Source: Bacillus velezensis
GTDB lineage: Bacteria; Bacillota; Bacilli; Bacillales; Bacillaceae
Reading direction: 5' to 3'
DNA: 64,000 nucleotides
Assembly (NCBI RefSeq): GCF_001461825.1
Contig: NZ_LLZC01000018.1
Span: 372,001 to 436,000 of the forward strand
In this document: positions 44,754 through 56,186 of the stretch, piece by piece
Layout: each line of letters opens with the position of its first letter
Numbering within the stretch: position 1 is the stretch's first letter
Notes under the pieces: model-generated
Told to the model about the DNA's origin: nothing
The model's database searches: none
What the model saw: the letters and a program-made list of their open reading frames with translations, nothing else
Position numbers and translations under genes: made by a program

Positions 44754-46739
44754 ATGAAAAAATTCATTAATTGGTGCACAAAGGCATCGATTTCACGTAA
44801 ATTAATCATTTCATTTATCGTGATCTTAATCATACCGATTCTCGTGTTAGAATTCAGTTCATACCATACGGCGAGCAATTCGCTGGATGATCAGATTTCA
44901 GGCAACGCGAAAAATAACATCGAATCTTTTAACACAACGATTACAAATGATATCGGCGCAAAAGCAAAGGCGATTGAATTTTTCAGTGAAACGTTAAAAG
45001 GGTCATCCTTCTCAAAGAAAAACATGTCTGCTCTTGAAGAAAAGTTCGGGCAATACACGTCTATTCATAAGGACGTAGCCCGCATTTACGGAGGAACGGA
45101 AGACGGCAGCTACGCACAGGCGCCGAAGGAGAATACTCCGGCCGATTACGATCCGAGAACACGCACTTGGTATAAAGACGCTGTGAAGGCCGGCGGCACG
45201 CTCGTTGTCACCGACCCTTACACCGCGGCAAGCGACGGCAGGATGGTCGTCACCGTGGCAAAGCAGATGCAGGACGGAACAGGCGTAGTGGCCATGGATA
45301 TTACGATTGACCAGCTGCTGAAGCAGATGCAGGGAATCAAAATCGGGCAAAAAGGCTTCGTGTTTATCACGTCCAAAAATAAAACCTATGTCGCGCATAA
45401 AGACCACAAACCGGGCGATAAAGTTTCAACCCCGTGGCTGAATGAGGTATACAGCAAAGACAGCGGCATTATTTCATACAAGCTCGATGATCAAAATAAA
45501 AAAATGGCGTTTACGACAAATAAACTGACCGGATGGAAAATAGAAGGGAGCATGGAGCTCAACGAAATTAAAGACGCCTCACAACCGGTGCTGACGATGG
45601 GAATGATCGTCCTTGCAGCATCCATTATCATCGGGGGCATTTTAATTCTGTTGATTGTCAGATCCATTACGTCACCGCTGAAACGGCTTGTCCGCTCTTC
45701 TAAACAAATCAGCGGCGGAGACTTGACCGAAACCATTGATATCCGCTCGAAAGATGAATTGGGCGAACTCGGCGCGAGCTTTAATGAAATGGGAGAATCT
45801 CTGCGCGGACTGATCAGCGCGATCCAAAACTCTGTCGACAACGTGGCCGCGTCATCGGAAGAGCTGACCGCTTCAGCTTCGCAGACAAGCAAAGCGACGG
45901 AACATATTACAATGGCGATTGAGCAGTTTTCAAACGGAAACGAAGAGCAAAGCGAAAAAGTCGATTCAAGCTCAGTCAAGCTGAATCATATAAATGACGG
46001 ACTCGCCGCCGTTTCCCGCACATCATCATCCATTACGGAAGCATCTAAACAATCGAAGGAAGCTGCCGGCACCGGGGAAGAATATGTGCAGCAAACAGTC
46101 GGGCAGATGAATCTCATCAATCAATCGGTCCAGCAGGCGGAAGCGGTTGTAAAAGGCCTTGAGGCCAAATCAAAAGACATCACTCATATTTTAAGAGTCA
46201 TCAACGGCATTGCCGATCAGACAAACCTGCTTGCGTTAAATGCAGCCATTGAAGCGGCAAGAGCCGGTGAATACGGCCGGGGCTTCTCAGTGGTAGCCGA
46301 AGAAGTGCGCAAGCTTGCCGTCCAATCTGCCGGTTCTGCCAAAGAGATTGAAAAACTCATTCAGGAAATCACGGCTGAGATTAATACATCGCTTCACATG
46401 TTCACATCCGTTAATGAAGAAGTTCAATCAGGACTTGCCGTAACGGACCGCACGAAAGAAAGCTTCCAGAATATCTTCGGCATGACAAACGATATCGCCG
46501 AGAAGCTTCAATCGATGAACGGCACGGTTGAACAGCTGTCAGACAGCTCCCAGCACGTTTCAGCCGCGGTGACGGATATTGCGGACGTATCTAGGGAAAG
46601 CGCAGCAAGCATTCAGGATATTGCCGCATCTGCAGAAGAACAGCTTGCATCAATGGAAGAAATCAGCACATCAGCCGATACTTTGGCGCAAATGGCCGAA
46701 GAACTGCGGGAATTAACGAAACAATTTAAAATCAACTAG
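44754..46739 (+). CDS. mcpB: McpB, methyl-accepting chemotaxis protein
   Basis: 661 residues from ATG 44754 ([16 protein letters not shown]). Layout shared by all four receptors here: membrane segment about 17-37, extracellular double-Cache sensor to about 280 (here [28 protein letters not shown]), second membrane segment, HAMP, and a long coiled-coil signalling domain with tip [20 protein letters not shown]. In B. subtilis McpB senses asparagine and other amino acids and pH. Closest to B. subtilis McpB in the sensor. Confidence 0.92.
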   Translation: MKKFINWCTKASISRKLIISFIVILIIPILVLEFSSYHTASNSLDDQISGNAKNNIESFNTTITNDIGAKAKAIEFFSETLKGSSFSKKNMSALEEKFGQYTSIHKDVARIYGGTEDGSYAQAPKENTPADYDPRTRTWYKDAVKAGGTLVVTDPYTAASDGRMVVTVAKQMQDGTGVVAMDITIDQLLKQMQGIKIGQKGFVFITSKNKTYVAHKDHKPGDKVSTPWLNEVYSKDSGIISYKLDDQNKKMAFTTNKLTGWKIEGSMELNEIKDASQPVLTMGMIVLAASIIIGGILILLIVRSITSPLKRLVRSSKQISGGDLTETIDIRSKDELGELGASFNEMGESLRGLISAIQNSVDNVAASSEELTASASQTSKATEHITMAIEQFSNGNEEQSEKVDSSSVKLNHINDGLAAVSRTSSSITEASKQSKEAAGTGEEYVQQTVGQMNLINQSVQQAEAVVKGLEAKSKDITHILRVINGIADQTNLLALNAAIEAARAGEYGRGFSVVAEEVRKLAVQSAGSAKEIEKLIQEITAEINTSLHMFTSVNEEVQSGLAVTDRTKESFQNIFGMTNDIAEKLQSMNGTVEQLSDSSQHVSAAVTDIADVSRESAASIQDIAASAEEQLASMEEISTSADTLAQMAEELRELTKQFKIN

Positions 46740-46740
46740 T

Positions 46741-46779
46741 AAAAAAGGACGCTTTCCGGATGGAAGGCGTCCTTTTTTA
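46741..46779 (+). terminator. Terminator after mcpB
   Basis: AAAAAAGGACGC with TTTCC / GGAA and GGCGTCCTTTTTT forms a long stem right after the mcpB stop, so mcpB is a single-gene transcript. Confidence 0.85.
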
Positions 46780-46883
46780 TAGTGACAGCCGGATAATTAA
46801 ATAAAAAGTCTTGCATACAAAGGGAGTACATAGAACTATTTTTCATTTATGACTTCATTTTCAATGTAATAAAAAGGGAGTCG

Positions 46884-46891
46884 GCCGATAT
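46884..46891 (+). promoter_or_regulatory. Sigma-D -10 element of tlpA
   Basis: Exact GCCGATAT, 33 bp before the tlpA TTG. The -35 is poor (TGTA at 15-bp or GTAA at 14-bp spacing). Confidence 0.75.
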
Positions 46892-46923
46892 AAACAGTAA
46901 ATGATTGAAAGAGGTTTACAAAA

Positions 46924-48912
46924 TTGAAAAAAACAGCAAAAAAAATCGCCAGAAAATCAATAGCCAAAAAACTTATCATTTCATTTTTACTGATCTTAAT
47001 TATTCCGGTAGCAGTATTGGCTGCCGGCGCCTACCGTTCGGCGGCTTCATCCGTTGAAAAGCAAATGATGGAAAGCGCCGAAGGAAATGTGCAAATCTTA
47101 AACAATATGATTGATGACCGGATCGGAATGTTTACAAAAAGCTCAGCATATTTCAGCGAATGGGCGACAAGCGCTAAATTTAAAGAAAAAAACCAAACGG
47201 AAATGCAAGAAAGGTTCAAGCAGTTTATTGAAAGCAATGATAAAGCGTCCGCCGTATTTTCAAGCAGCAAGGAAGGAACGTTTACCCGTTATCCGCATGC
47301 CGATATGCCGGCCGATTTCAATCCGCTTGAAAGAAGCTGGTATCAGGAAGCCATGGAGAATAAAGGCCAAACCATCATCACGGACCCTTATGAGTCCATC
47401 TCAAACAAAAAGATGGTCGTCACCATGGCCCGCGCGGCGAAAGACGGATCAGGCGTCGTCGCCATTGATATAAAAATCGACGATCTCATCACGATGACAA
47501 AAGAAGTGAACATCGGAAAAGAAGGATACGCCTTTATCCTCAGCAAAAATAAAAAAGCCGTTGCCTACAGTGATGAAAAAGCCGGCTCGGCGGTATCGGG
47601 AAAATGGGTTGATACATTATACAGCGGGCAAAAAGGCGTCTATGAATATACGCTGAACGGGAAAGCGAAAAAAATGGCGTACGTGACCAATGAAGCGACG
47701 GGCTGGAAGATCAGCGGAACCATGTCTGTGGATGAAATCAAAGATGCGGCAAGACCGGTTCTGACTCTGGCCGTTATCATATTGGCGATAGCCATTGCCG
47801 CAGGGATGATTTTCATTTATTTTGTCATCCGCTCAATTACCAAACCGTTAAAACATCTCGTAGCTTCAGCAGAAAAAATCAGCAGCGGAGATCTGACGGA
47901 AACCATTGATGTCAGCTCTCAAGATGAGCTCGGCGTGCTCGGGAAAAGTTTTAATCATATGACAGATTCACTCCGTTCGCTTATTCAAGGAATTCAGGAC
48001 TCTGTTGAACATGTCGCTTCTTCCTCAGAGGAGCTGACGGCTTCGGCTGAGCAGACGAGCAAAGCAACGGAACATATCACCCTTGCGATTGAACAGTTTT
48101 CTAATGGAACGGAAGACCAAAGTGAGAGTATTGATAAAGCGACCGCCCAAGTGAATGAGATGAAAGACGGGCTCAGCGATCTGGCGGAAGCGGCAGCCGT
48201 GGTGACGGAAACTTCAATTGAATCGGCGGAGATATCCGGCGCCGGTGAGCGGCTTGTCAAGAAAACAGCCGGCCAGATGGGCGCCATTGACCAATCCGTA
48301 AGCAAAGCGGAGCAAGTCGTACAAGGGCTTGAACTCAAATCGCAGGACATCAACAGCATTTTGCGCGTCATTAACGGCATTGCCGATCAAACGAATCTCC
48401 TTGCTTTAAATGCAGCCATTGAAGCGGCAAGAGCGGGAGAATACGGACGCGGTTTTTCAGTCGTTGCCGAAGAAGTGAGAAAGCTTGCCGTCCAATCCGC
48501 CGATTCAGCGAAAGAAATCGAATCCTTAATTCATGAAATCGTCAAAGAAATTCATACTTCGCTCGGAATGCTGGAATCCGTCAATCACGAGGTGAAAAGC
48601 GGACTTCAGTTAACGGACGAAACGGAAAAAAGCTTCCGGGACATTTCCGTTAAAACAAATCAGATTGCCGGTGAACTGCAAAATATGAATGCAACCGTGG
48701 AACAGCTTTCTGCCGGGTCTCAGGAAGTATCAAACGCTTCAGAGGATATCGCGGCCGTCTCCAGACAAAGCGCGGCCGGCATTCAGGACATCGCGGCTTC
48801 AGCTGAAGAGCAGCTTGCGTCCATGGAGGAGATCAGTTCCTCCGCCGTCACGCTGGAAAAAATGGCGGAAGAATTACGCGAACTGACAAAGCGTTTTAAG
48901 ATAAACTCTTAA
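46924..48912 (+). CDS. tlpA: TlpA, methyl-accepting chemotaxis protein
   Basis: 662 residues, TTG start at 46924 after AAAGAGG. Closest to B. subtilis Tlp[21 protein letters not shown], sensor with [18 protein letters not shown] and [15 protein letters not shown]. The signalling domain is nearly identical to that of the neighbours. In B. subtilis TlpA takes part in pH and amino acid sensing. No strong terminator follows; its own sigma-D promoter precedes. Confidence 0.92.
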   Translation: MKKTAKKIARKSIAKKLIISFLLILIIPVAVLAAGAYRSAASSVEKQMMESAEGNVQILNNMIDDRIGMFTKSSAYFSEWATSAKFKEKNQTEMQERFKQFIESNDKASAVFSSSKEGTFTRYPHADMPADFNPLERSWYQEAMENKGQTIITDPYESISNKKMVVTMARAAKDGSGVVAIDIKIDDLITMTKEVNIGKEGYAFILSKNKKAVAYSDEKAGSAVSGKWVDTLYSGQKGVYEYTLNGKAKKMAYVTNEATGWKISGTMSVDEIKDAARPVLTLAVIILAIAIAAGMIFIYFVIRSITKPLKHLVASAEKISSGDLTETIDVSSQDELGVLGKSFNHMTDSLRSLIQGIQDSVEHVASSSEELTASAEQTSKATEHITLAIEQFSNGTEDQSESIDKATAQVNEMKDGLSDLAEAAAVVTETSIESAEISGAGERLVKKTAGQMGAIDQSVSKAEQVVQGLELKSQDINSILRVINGIADQTNLLALNAAIEAARAGEYGRGFSVVAEEVRKLAVQSADSAKEIESLIHEIVKEIHTSLGMLESVNHEVKSGLQLTDETEKSFRDISVKTNQIAGELQNMNATVEQLSAGSQEVSNASEDIAAVSRQSAAGIQDIAASAEEQLASMEEISSSAVTLEKMAEELRELTKRFKINS

Positions 48913-48999
48913 TTGAGTCTAAAAGACTAATTTAACAATAGGTAAAAAGTACGTTTCGTTATATTTCTTCTTTTTGGATGTGTATAATTACCCATAATT

Positions 49000-49007
49000 G
49001 CCGATAT
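49000..49007 (+). promoter_or_regulatory. Sigma-D -10 element of mcpA
   Basis: Exact GCCGATAT, 33 bp before the mcpA start, with TGTA 15 bp upstream as an imperfect -35. Confidence 0.75.
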
Positions 49008-49039
49008 GAAGGGTAAACACGCAAGAGGAGATATAGCAG

Positions 49040-51025
49040 ATGAAAAAAATTGTGCAAATCATCAAGCAGAGATCGCTTACAAGAAAACTGCTCATTTCTT
49101 TTTTGGCCATTCTCATTCTTCCTATTTCAACGCTGGCTTTTATCGCCTATCAATCGGCGGTAAGCACGCTTGACAGGCAGATGATGGGAAGCGCATTAGA
49201 TAATGTGCAGCAGATTAACGATATGATCAACACAAGCATCAGCCAAAAGGAAGACGGAACGGCATATTTCAGCGATTGGCTCACAAAGGATCGGTACAAG
49301 CCGAAAAACCAATCGCAAATTACCGATAAATTCACAGAGTACATGAAGATCAATAAAGACGTGGAATCCATTTTTACGAGTGACACGGAAGGACATTTCA
49401 CACGGTATCCGGATCTGCAGATGCCTAAAGGATATAATCCGATTGAAAGAGACTGGTATAAAAAGGCCGTGGAAAATAAGGGGAAAGTTGTTGTAACAGA
49501 TCCTTACCGCACGGCTTCCACCAATACGATGGTCGTGACGGTCGTTCAGCAGACGAAAGACGGCTCAGGAGTCGTCGCCATCAATATGAAAATCGATGAG
49601 CTTCTGAAAACGACAAAGAAAGTGAACATCGGAAAATCCGGCTACGCTTTTATCCTGACGAAAGACAAAAAAGTGGTCGCCCACCCGAACCGCACATCAG
49701 GCACAGTATTAAACGGGGAGTGGGCCGAACGGCTGTTCACCAGCAAAAAAGGTGATTTTCAATACAAATACGACGGCCAGGAAAAGAAAATGGTTTATGA
49801 TACGAACAAGCTGACAGGCTGGAAGATTACCGGAACGATGTATCTGGACGAAATTCATGAAGCGGCCCTGCCGATTCTTCATCTGTCCCTGCTCGTTCTC
49901 GTATTAGCGATTGTGATCGGAACCATCGTCATGGTGCTGATTATCCGTTCAATCACAAAACCGCTCAAGCAGCTTGTGACATCATCGAAACAGATCAGTG
50001 AAGGCGATTTAACAGAAACGATCGAGATCCAGTCAAAAGATGAATTAGGCGAGCTTGGCAAAAGCTTTAACAATATGGCCGCTTCGCTCAGGTCTCTCAT
50101 CCATGCCATCCAGGATTCCGTGAATAACGTCGCATCTTCCTCAGAGGAGCTGACGGCTTCAGCGGAGCAGACAAGCAAGGCAACCGAACATATCACATTG
50201 GCGATCGAACAATTTTCTAACGGAAATGAAAGCCAAAGTGAAAATATTGAAAGCGCGGCGGAACATATTTACCAAATGAACAGCGGGCTTAAAGATATGG
50301 CGAAAGCATCTGCCGTCATTACCGAATCCTCCGCCACATCAGCGGAAGTCGCCAATTCAGGCGGAAAGCTCGTCCACCAGACGGTCGGCCAAATGAACGT
50401 CATTGACCGGTCAGTGAAAGAAGCTGAACAAGTGGTGCGCGGACTTGAAACAAAATCAAAAGACATTACAAACATTCTCCGTGTCATTAACGGAATCGCT
50501 GATCAGACAAACCTTCTTGCGCTGAACGCGGCAATTGAAGCCGCGCGTGCGGGTGAATACGGCCGGGGCTTCTCAGTCGTCGCCGAAGAGGTCAGAAAAC
50601 TTGCGGTCCAGTCTGCCGATTCAGCGAAAGAAATCGAAAGCTTAATTATAGAAATCGTCAACGAAATCAATACATCTCTCGGCATGTTCCAATCCGTCAA
50701 CAAAGAGGTGGAGAGCGGACTGGATATTACGAATCAGACCGAAACGAGCTTCAAACGGATTTCTGAAATGACGAACCAGATCGCCGGAGAAATTCAAAAT
50801 ATGAATGCGACGGTAGAACAGCTGACAGCAGGATCTCAGCAGATTTCAGGAGCTTCTGAGCAAATCGCGTCCATCGCAAAAGAAAGCTCCGCCAGCATTC
50901 AGGATATTGCGGCCTCCGCCGAAGAACAGCTGGCTTCAATGGAAGAAATCAGTTCGTCTTCGGAAACGTTATCCCAAATGGCGGAAGAATTACGTGATAT
51001 GACGAAACGATTTAAAATAGATTAA
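49040..51025 (+). CDS. mcpA: McpA, methyl-accepting chemotaxis protein
   Basis: 661 residues beginning [20 protein letters not shown], after AAGAGGAG. Closest to B. subtilis McpA by sensor ([49 protein letters not shown]) and by the C-terminus [14 protein letters not shown]. In B. subtilis McpA senses glucose and sugars and acid pH. Same Cache-HAMP-signalling layout as mcpB. Confidence 0.93.
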   Translation: MKKIVQIIKQRSLTRKLLISFLAILILPISTLAFIAYQSAVSTLDRQMMGSALDNVQQINDMINTSISQKEDGTAYFSDWLTKDRYKPKNQSQITDKFTEYMKINKDVESIFTSDTEGHFTRYPDLQMPKGYNPIERDWYKKAVENKGKVVVTDPYRTASTNTMVVTVVQQTKDGSGVVAINMKIDELLKTTKKVNIGKSGYAFILTKDKKVVAHPNRTSGTVLNGEWAERLFTSKKGDFQYKYDGQEKKMVYDTNKLTGWKITGTMYLDEIHEAALPILHLSLLVLVLAIVIGTIVMVLIIRSITKPLKQLVTSSKQISEGDLTETIEIQSKDELGELGKSFNNMAASLRSLIHAIQDSVNNVASSSEELTASAEQTSKATEHITLAIEQFSNGNESQSENIESAAEHIYQMNSGLKDMAKASAVITESSATSAEVANSGGKLVHQTVGQMNVIDRSVKEAEQVVRGLETKSKDITNILRVINGIADQTNLLALNAAIEAARAGEYGRGFSVVAEEVRKLAVQSADSAKEIESLIIEIVNEINTSLGMFQSVNKEVESGLDITNQTETSFKRISEMTNQIAGEIQNMNATVEQLTAGSQQISGASEQIASIAKESSASIQDIAASAEEQLASMEEISSSSETLSQMAEELRDMTKRFKID

Positions 51026-51037
51026 TAGGTCATAGAA

Positions 51038-51069
51038 CACCCAAATGTGCTGTTTGGGTGTTTTTTTTA
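51038..51069 (+). terminator. Terminator after mcpA
   Basis: ACACCCAAA / TTTGGGTGT stem followed by eight T. Confidence 0.85.
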
Positions 51070-51079
51070 GTTTTTTTAA

Positions 51080-51106
51080 TAAATCTTTTGTCCTATCTGA
51101 CGATAT
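51080..51106 (+). promoter_or_regulatory. Sigma-D promoter of tlpB
   Basis: TAAA at 51080-51083 and GACGATAT at 51099-51106 with exactly 15 bp between; one mismatch to the sigma-D -10 consensus and a perfect -35. Confidence 0.75.
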
Positions 51107-51140
51107 TAGATTTAGCTTTTCAAAGAAGGAGACTGAAAAA

Positions 51141-53147
51141 ATGAAACAACTGATACATTGGATCAAACAGCCATCCATCAGCAAGCCGCTGATCGCGGCA
51201 TTTTTAGCCGTATTGGTGCTCCCGGTCGGCATACTCGCCTACTTCAGCTACCAAACGGCGGGGAATTCACTAGAAAGCGAACTGACCCACAGCGCTCAGG
51301 GAAATGTCAGCGAACTGAACAGCGTGCTGGAAAACATGCTCGAAGGCAAGCTCAAAGCGATTGACTACTACAGCGAATCAATCACTAAGGAAAAACTGAA
51401 CACAAAAAATAAATCGGTACTGCTCGACAATATGAAGCAGTATGTCACCGTAAATGACGATGTCGCGTCAATTTACGCCGCGTCTCGCGACAAAGCGTTC
51501 GTGAAATATCCGTCCGCTGATATGCCGTCCGATTATAATCCGCTCACGCGCGAGTGGTATACAAAAGCGGTTGAAAAAAGCGGACAGCCGGTGTTTACCG
51601 AGCCTTATAAAGACGCTGCAACCGGACAGACGGTCGTTACGATTGCCCAGCAGACAAAAGACGGATCAGGCGTTGTGGCGCTTGATATTAATCTTGGCGA
51701 CCTGCTGAACGCTTCCGAACGCGTCCAGATCGGTCATAAAGGATTTGCCTTCATTACAACGGGAGATAAAAAATACATCGCCCATCCGACTATAAAAGCG
51801 GGAACGGAAGGCTCCGGAGAGTGGACGAAAGAAGTGTTTTCCAAATCAAGCGGATCGTTTGAATACATGTTTGAAGGACAGCAGAAGAAAATGGCCTTCA
51901 CGACAAACAAACTGACGGGCTGGAAAATCGCCGGTACATTTTTTGTCAGTGAGATCCATGACGCAGCCTCGCCTGTCATGAAAATGGCGCTGATCATCCT
52001 GGCGGTTTCTCTTATCGTCGGCGGGGTTTTAATCTTTTTTATCATTCGCTCGATTGCAAAACCGCTCAAAAAACTTGTTTCGACATCAGCTAAAATCAGT
52101 GACGGCGATTTAACGGAAGTCATTGACATAAAGTCAAAAAATGAATTCGGGCAGCTCAGCCAAAGCTTCAATGAGATGTCGGCATCACTCCGGTCTGTCA
52201 TCGGCGTCATCCAATCATCGGTCGAACATGTCGCTTCTTCATCCGAAGAGCTGACGGCATCCGCCGGACAGACAAGCAAGGCGACAGAGCATATTACACT
52301 GGCGATTGAACAATTCTCAAACGGAAACGAATCACAAAGCGAGAAATTGGAAGAAAGTGCTGATCACCTTTCCCAAATGAATGCGGGCATTGCCGAGACG
52401 GCGAATGTATCGGCGGAAATCACTGAATCCGCCATCCAAACCTCTGAAACGGCCGGAAGCGGAGAAGAATTAGTGGCGAAAACGGTCGGCCAGATGAAAA
52501 CAATTGATCGTTCCGTACAGCAGGCGGAAGCGGTCGTAAAAGGGCTGGAAACGAAGTCGCACGACATTAAGAGCATTCTGAACGTCATTAACGGCATTGC
52601 CGATCAAACAAATCTGCTTGCCTTAAACGCTGCCATTGAAGCCGCCAGAGCAGGCGAATACGGGCGGGGCTTCTCCGTCGTTGCGGAAGAAGTGAGAAAG
52701 CTTGCCGTACAATCAGCCGGCTCCGCGAAGGAAATCGAAACGCTGATTCAGGAAATCGTCAAAGAAATCGCCACATCGCTTTCCGTATTCCAAGCGGTGA
52801 ATCAAGATGTGAAGGAAGGCCTCGATATTACGGATCAAACGGCCGAAAGCTTCAAAAAAATCTCAGAAATGACGACTCAGATTTCAGGCGCCTTACAGCA
52901 TATGAACGGAACGCTTGAGAAGCTTGCAGCCGGGTCGCAAAATGTGACAAACGCGGTGGAGGACATTACCTCAGTCGCCAAAGAAGGGTCCGCCGGCATT
53001 CAAGACATCGCCGCCTCAGCTGAAGAGCAGCTGGCCTCCATGGAAGAAATCAGTTCATCCGCCGAAACGCTTGCGCATATGGCTGAAGAACTGCAGCAGG
53101 TCACACGGAAATTTACGATTCAGTCTGAAGACGAAGAACAGCTGTAG
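51141..53147 (+). CDS. tlpB: TlpB, methyl-accepting chemotaxis protein
   Basis: 668 residues from ATG 51141 ([19 protein letters not shown]), after GAAGGAGAC. A longer open frame begins inside the mcpA terminator and is not credible. Sensor with [19 protein letters not shown] and [16 protein letters not shown]; closest to B. subtilis TlpB. The C-terminus is longer than in the paralogues ([11 protein letters not shown]). TlpB senses alkaline pH changes in B. subtilis. Confidence 0.93.
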   Translation: MKQLIHWIKQPSISKPLIAAFLAVLVLPVGILAYFSYQTAGNSLESELTHSAQGNVSELNSVLENMLEGKLKAIDYYSESITKEKLNTKNKSVLLDNMKQYVTVNDDVASIYAASRDKAFVKYPSADMPSDYNPLTREWYTKAVEKSGQPVFTEPYKDAATGQTVVTIAQQTKDGSGVVALDINLGDLLNASERVQIGHKGFAFITTGDKKYIAHPTIKAGTEGSGEWTKEVFSKSSGSFEYMFEGQQKKMAFTTNKLTGWKIAGTFFVSEIHDAASPVMKMALIILAVSLIVGGVLIFFIIRSIAKPLKKLVSTSAKISDGDLTEVIDIKSKNEFGQLSQSFNEMSASLRSVIGVIQSSVEHVASSSEELTASAGQTSKATEHITLAIEQFSNGNESQSEKLEESADHLSQMNAGIAETANVSAEITESAIQTSETAGSGEELVAKTVGQMKTIDRSVQQAEAVVKGLETKSHDIKSILNVINGIADQTNLLALNAAIEAARAGEYGRGFSVVAEEVRKLAVQSAGSAKEIETLIQEIVKEIATSLSVFQAVNQDVKEGLDITDQTAESFKKISEMTTQISGALQHMNGTLEKLAAGSQNVTNAVEDITSVAKEGSAGIQDIAASAEEQLASMEEISSSAETLAHMAEELQQVTRKFTIQSEDEEQL

Positions 53148-53164
53148 CGAGCTGTTTCTTTTCC
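53136..53164 (+). terminator. Weak terminator overlapping the tlpB stop
   Basis: AACAGCT / AGCTGTT stem with the TAG stop in the loop, followed by TTTCTTTTCC. Confidence 0.5.
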
Positions 53165-53212
53165 TCATCTGAAAAAAGCGATACACTAATATAAAAGAAG
53201 GGAGTGGCAGTG

Positions 53213-53737
53213 ATGAGATTAGAAGGCAAAAAAGTCATAGCGCTTGTCAGTGACGATTTTGAAGACCTAGAGCTTTGGTATCCCGTCTACCGGCTGAGAG
53301 AGGAAGGCGCGATCGTTCATTTAATAGGAGAAGAAGCGGGCCGTTCATACAAAGGAAAATACGGCGTGCCCGCGACGGCGGATTACGATTTTAAGAGCCT
53401 GATTATTCAGGAGTATGATGCCGTGCTCGTGCCTGGCGGCTGGGCTCCTGACAAACTGCGAAGATATCCTGAAGTTTTGGAGATCATCCGTACGATGAAC
53501 GAGCAGAAAAAGCCGATCGGCCAGATCTGCCATGCGGGCTGGGTGCTCATATCTGCCGGAATTCTCGCAGGAAAAAAAGTAACGAGCACGCCCGGCATCA
53601 AAGACGACATGACAAATGCAGGGGCACAGTGGCTGGATGAAGCTGTCGTAACTGACGGCCACATTGTATCAAGCCGCCGCCCGCCCGACCTTCCGCAGTA
53701 TGCAAAAGCGTTTGCTGATCTGTTAGCGTCCAAATAA
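53213..53737 (+). CDS. DJ-1/PfpI-family protein
   Basis: 174 residues from ATG 53213 (MRLEGKKVIALVSDDFEDLE), 8 bp after AAGGGAG. Class I glutamine-amidotransferase-like fold of the PfpI group: the Glu of FEDLELWYP, VLVPGGWAPDKLR, and Cys106 at the nucleophile elbow GQICHAGWVL. Relatives are stress proteins with deglycase or protease claims that are disputed. Ends at a bidirectional terminator. Confidence 0.88.
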   Translation: MRLEGKKVIALVSDDFEDLELWYPVYRLREEGAIVHLIGEEAGRSYKGKYGVPATADYDFKSLIIQEYDAVLVPGGWAPDKLRRYPEVLEIIRTMNEQKKPIGQICHAGWVLISAGILAGKKVTSTPGIKDDMTNAGAQWLDEAVVTDGHIVSSRRPPDLPQYAKAFADLLASK

Positions 53738-53772
53738 AAAACATCCGCCCGAATCTGGGCGGATGTTTTTAG
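53738..53772. terminator. Bidirectional terminator, PfpI gene / yulF
   Basis: AAAAACATCCGCCC / GGGCGGATGTTTTT stem with a six-base loop and T on both strands; it overlaps the yulF stop. Confidence 0.85.
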
Positions 53773-54755
53773 TTTTGATCGGCGGGAAAGACAATTCCGA
53801 TTTGTTTTCTCGCTTCTTCCATAATGCTTGCCGTAATGAAAGAACGTTCAAATGTATTTTCGGAAGACTCCCGCTGTCCGTTTCGAAGAAGATAAATGAA
53901 TTCAGCCGTTTCGTAGTACATCGACGGTTTCAGATCAGGGACTGAAATGTCTTCCGTCCTTCCGTCACGATAGCGGATTTCCGCCCGTTCCGGCCCGTGA
54001 ATGCTGTCCAGCACGATCGTGCCGTCCTCACCCTGAATTTCCGCCGGGGCAAACGAATTTGAGATTTTCGAATGCATCAGCACCGCTTCAAATCCGTCGT
54101 ATGACAGAATTACCGTGCCTTCGCCGTCAACGCCGGATGCTAGTTTATGACCGGTCGCAATGACGTTTTTCGGTTTGCCGAACAGGACGACGGCCGGATA
54201 AATGCAGTACACGCCGATGTCCATTAACGAACCGTTCGATAATTCAGGCTTAAACGCGTTTAGCACCGTACCGTTTTTATATGCATCATATCGTGATGAA
54301 TATTGGCAGTAGCTTGCCGTGAATCTCCTGACGGGTCCGATTTTATGTAAGTGGTTTTGAAGCATGCTGAAGTTCGGCAGGAACGTTGTTTTCATGGCTT
54401 CCATCAAGAGAACGCCGTTCGTTTTGGCTGCGTGAATCATTTCATCCGTTTCCCTTGCGTTAGACGCAAACGGTTTTTCGCACAGTACGTGCTTGCCGTG
54501 ATCCATAAAAAGAACCGCCTGCTCTTTGTGAAATGCATTCGGGCTGGCGAGATACACCGCGTCATAGGCTTCGCTTTCCGCCATTTCTTTCAGGCTGGTG
54601 AAATAATGAGCAGCGCCGTGTTTGCCGGCGAATTCCGCCGCACGTTCCTCAGTTCTGGAATAAACCGCCGTTAATTGAAAATCATCAATAGCAGAAGCCG
54701 CCTCCAGAAATCGTTCTGTAATCCAATTCGTTCCGACTGTTGCAAATCGAATCAT
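53769..54755 (-). CDS. yulF: YulF, Gfo/Idh/MocA-type oxidoreductase
   Basis: 328 residues from Met at 54755, after GAAGGAGCG; the longer frame to 54857 runs through the upstream region without a site. N-terminal Rossmann fold MIRFATVGTNWITERFLE, then LASPNAFHKEQAVLFMDHGKHVLCEKP with the conserved EKP lysine. An NAD(P)-dependent sugar or inositol-type dehydrogenase of unknown substrate. Divergent from yubA. The symbol is from length and position. Confidence 0.85.
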   Translation of the reverse strand: MIRFATVGTNWITERFLEAASAIDDFQLTAVYSRTEERAAEFAGKHGAAHYFTSLKEMAESEAYDAVYLASPNAFHKEQAVLFMDHGKHVLCEKPFASNARETDEMIHAAKTNGVLLMEAMKTTFLPNFSMLQNHLHKIGPVRRFTASYCQYSSRYDAYKNGTVLNAFKPELSNGSLMDIGVYCIYPAVVLFGKPKNVIATGHKLASGVDGEGTVILSYDGFEAVLMHSKISNSFAPAEIQGEDGTIVLDSIHGPERAEIRYRDGRTEDISVPDLKPSMYYETAEFIYLLRNGQRESSENTFERSFITASIMEEARKQIGIVFPADQN

Positions 54756-54934
54756 TGCTATCGCTCCTTCTATGTATTGGCTTACATTATAGCTTTTTTT
54801 CTGAGAAACATAAATGGAAAAAAGGCTGCCAGCTAAAGGGATAGGAAAAATTCCCATAGAGACCGGTTATTATTTTTCATTACAGGAACGATAGTGTACA
54901 ATTTAAGTAAAATACATATGATGGAGGAACAATA

Positions 54935-56095
54935 GTGGAAACATTGCAAACATGGGGCGGCAGATTTAAACAGTTTTTCTTAGACAATAAATTTGTCTTG
55001 TTTTTGCTTGTATTGCTGCTCATCGGTCTCAATATCCTTGTCTTTATGAAGACATCATTTATTTTCACACCTATTATCGTCCTGCTCAAAACGATTGCGC
55101 TCCCCGTCATTTTGACAGGAATTGTTTATTATCTGCTTAATCCGATCGTAGATATATTGGAAAAAATAAGAGTGAAAAGAGTCTATTCCATCCTGCTCCT
55201 TTACCTCATTATTATCGGGCTGATTTCGATTACGGTCGTTTCAATTATTCCGTTTTTAAAGGAACAGATCATGAGCCTGATCGACAACCTGCCGAAATAT
55301 GTGGATATTGTTGAAGATCAGACGAAAAGCCTGATCGGAAGCGATTTTGTAAATCAGGCGCAAAAGACGATGAATATCAACATTTCCGATCTTGCTAATA
55401 AAGTATCGGCGCAGGCGGCGACAATTGCAAACAGCACATTTACCGGAGTCGGGAATTTTATCGGCGCGCTGACGGAAGTGATTATTTCGATTGTAACCGT
55501 GCCGTTTATTCTGTTCTATTTGCTGAAAGACGGCAAAAAACTGCCAATCTATATCTTAAAGTTTGTGCCCACCCGTCTGAAAGAACAAACGTATACGATG
55601 CTGAGTGAAATGAACCACAGATTAAGCTCCTATATCAGAGGACAGGTCATCGTCAGCTTCTGCATCGGGTTTTTATTATTTATCGGCTATCTGATTATCG
55701 GACTTGATTATGCGTCCCTGCTTGCGGTCATTGCCGCTTGTACGAGCGTTGTTCCGTATTTAGGGCCGACCATTGCCATCACGCCGGCGATTATTATCGC
55801 GTTGGTCACTTCGCCCCTTATGCTGCTGAAGCTTGCGATTGTATGGACCGTTGTCCAGCTCGTGGAAGGGAAATTAATTTCGCCGCAGATCATGGGGAAA
55901 AATCTTCACATTCACCCGATTACCATCATCTTTGTTCTTTTAACCGCCGGAAAGCTGTTCGGGGTTGTCGGCATTATTTTAGCCATCCCGGGGTATGCGG
56001 TCATCAAAGTGGTTACGACCCATCTGTTTGATTGGTTCAAAATGCGTTCGCATTTATATGAAGAAGAAAAAAATGATGCTGTATCGAAGTCATAA
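54935..56095 (+). CDS. yubA: YubA, AI-2E (PerM) family transporter
   Basis: 386 residues with about eight membrane segments, UPF0118/AI-2E exporter family, with [16 protein letters not shown] and [20 protein letters not shown]. Some relatives are Na+/H+ antiporters or AI-2 exporters; the substrate here is unknown. GTG start at 54935 after GATGGAGGAAC. Confidence 0.9.
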   Translation: METLQTWGGRFKQFFLDNKFVLFLLVLLLIGLNILVFMKTSFIFTPIIVLLKTIALPVILTGIVYYLLNPIVDILEKIRVKRVYSILLLYLIIIGLISITVVSIIPFLKEQIMSLIDNLPKYVDIVEDQTKSLIGSDFVNQAQKTMNINISDLANKVSAQAATIANSTFTGVGNFIGALTEVIISIVTVPFILFYLLKDGKKLPIYILKFVPTRLKEQTYTMLSEMNHRLSSYIRGQVIVSFCIGFLLFIGYLIIGLDYASLLAVIAACTSVVPYLGPTIAITPAIIIALVTSPLMLLKLAIVWTVVQLVEGKLISPQIMGKNLHIHPITIIFVLLTAGKLFGVVGIILAIPGYAVIKVVTTHLFDWFKMRSHLYEEEKNDAVSKS

Positions 56096-56186
56096 AACCG
56101 GAACGGACATGATATTTATTATAAGACAGGCTTTCCTTCAGAGGAGAGCTTCTCTTTTGTAAATGATGAATGAAGGGAAGAATGGG

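Noticed and set aside
51045-51140. N-terminal extension of tlpB
   Set aside because: Starts inside the mcpA terminator and spans the sigma-D promoter, so it cannot be translated from that transcript.
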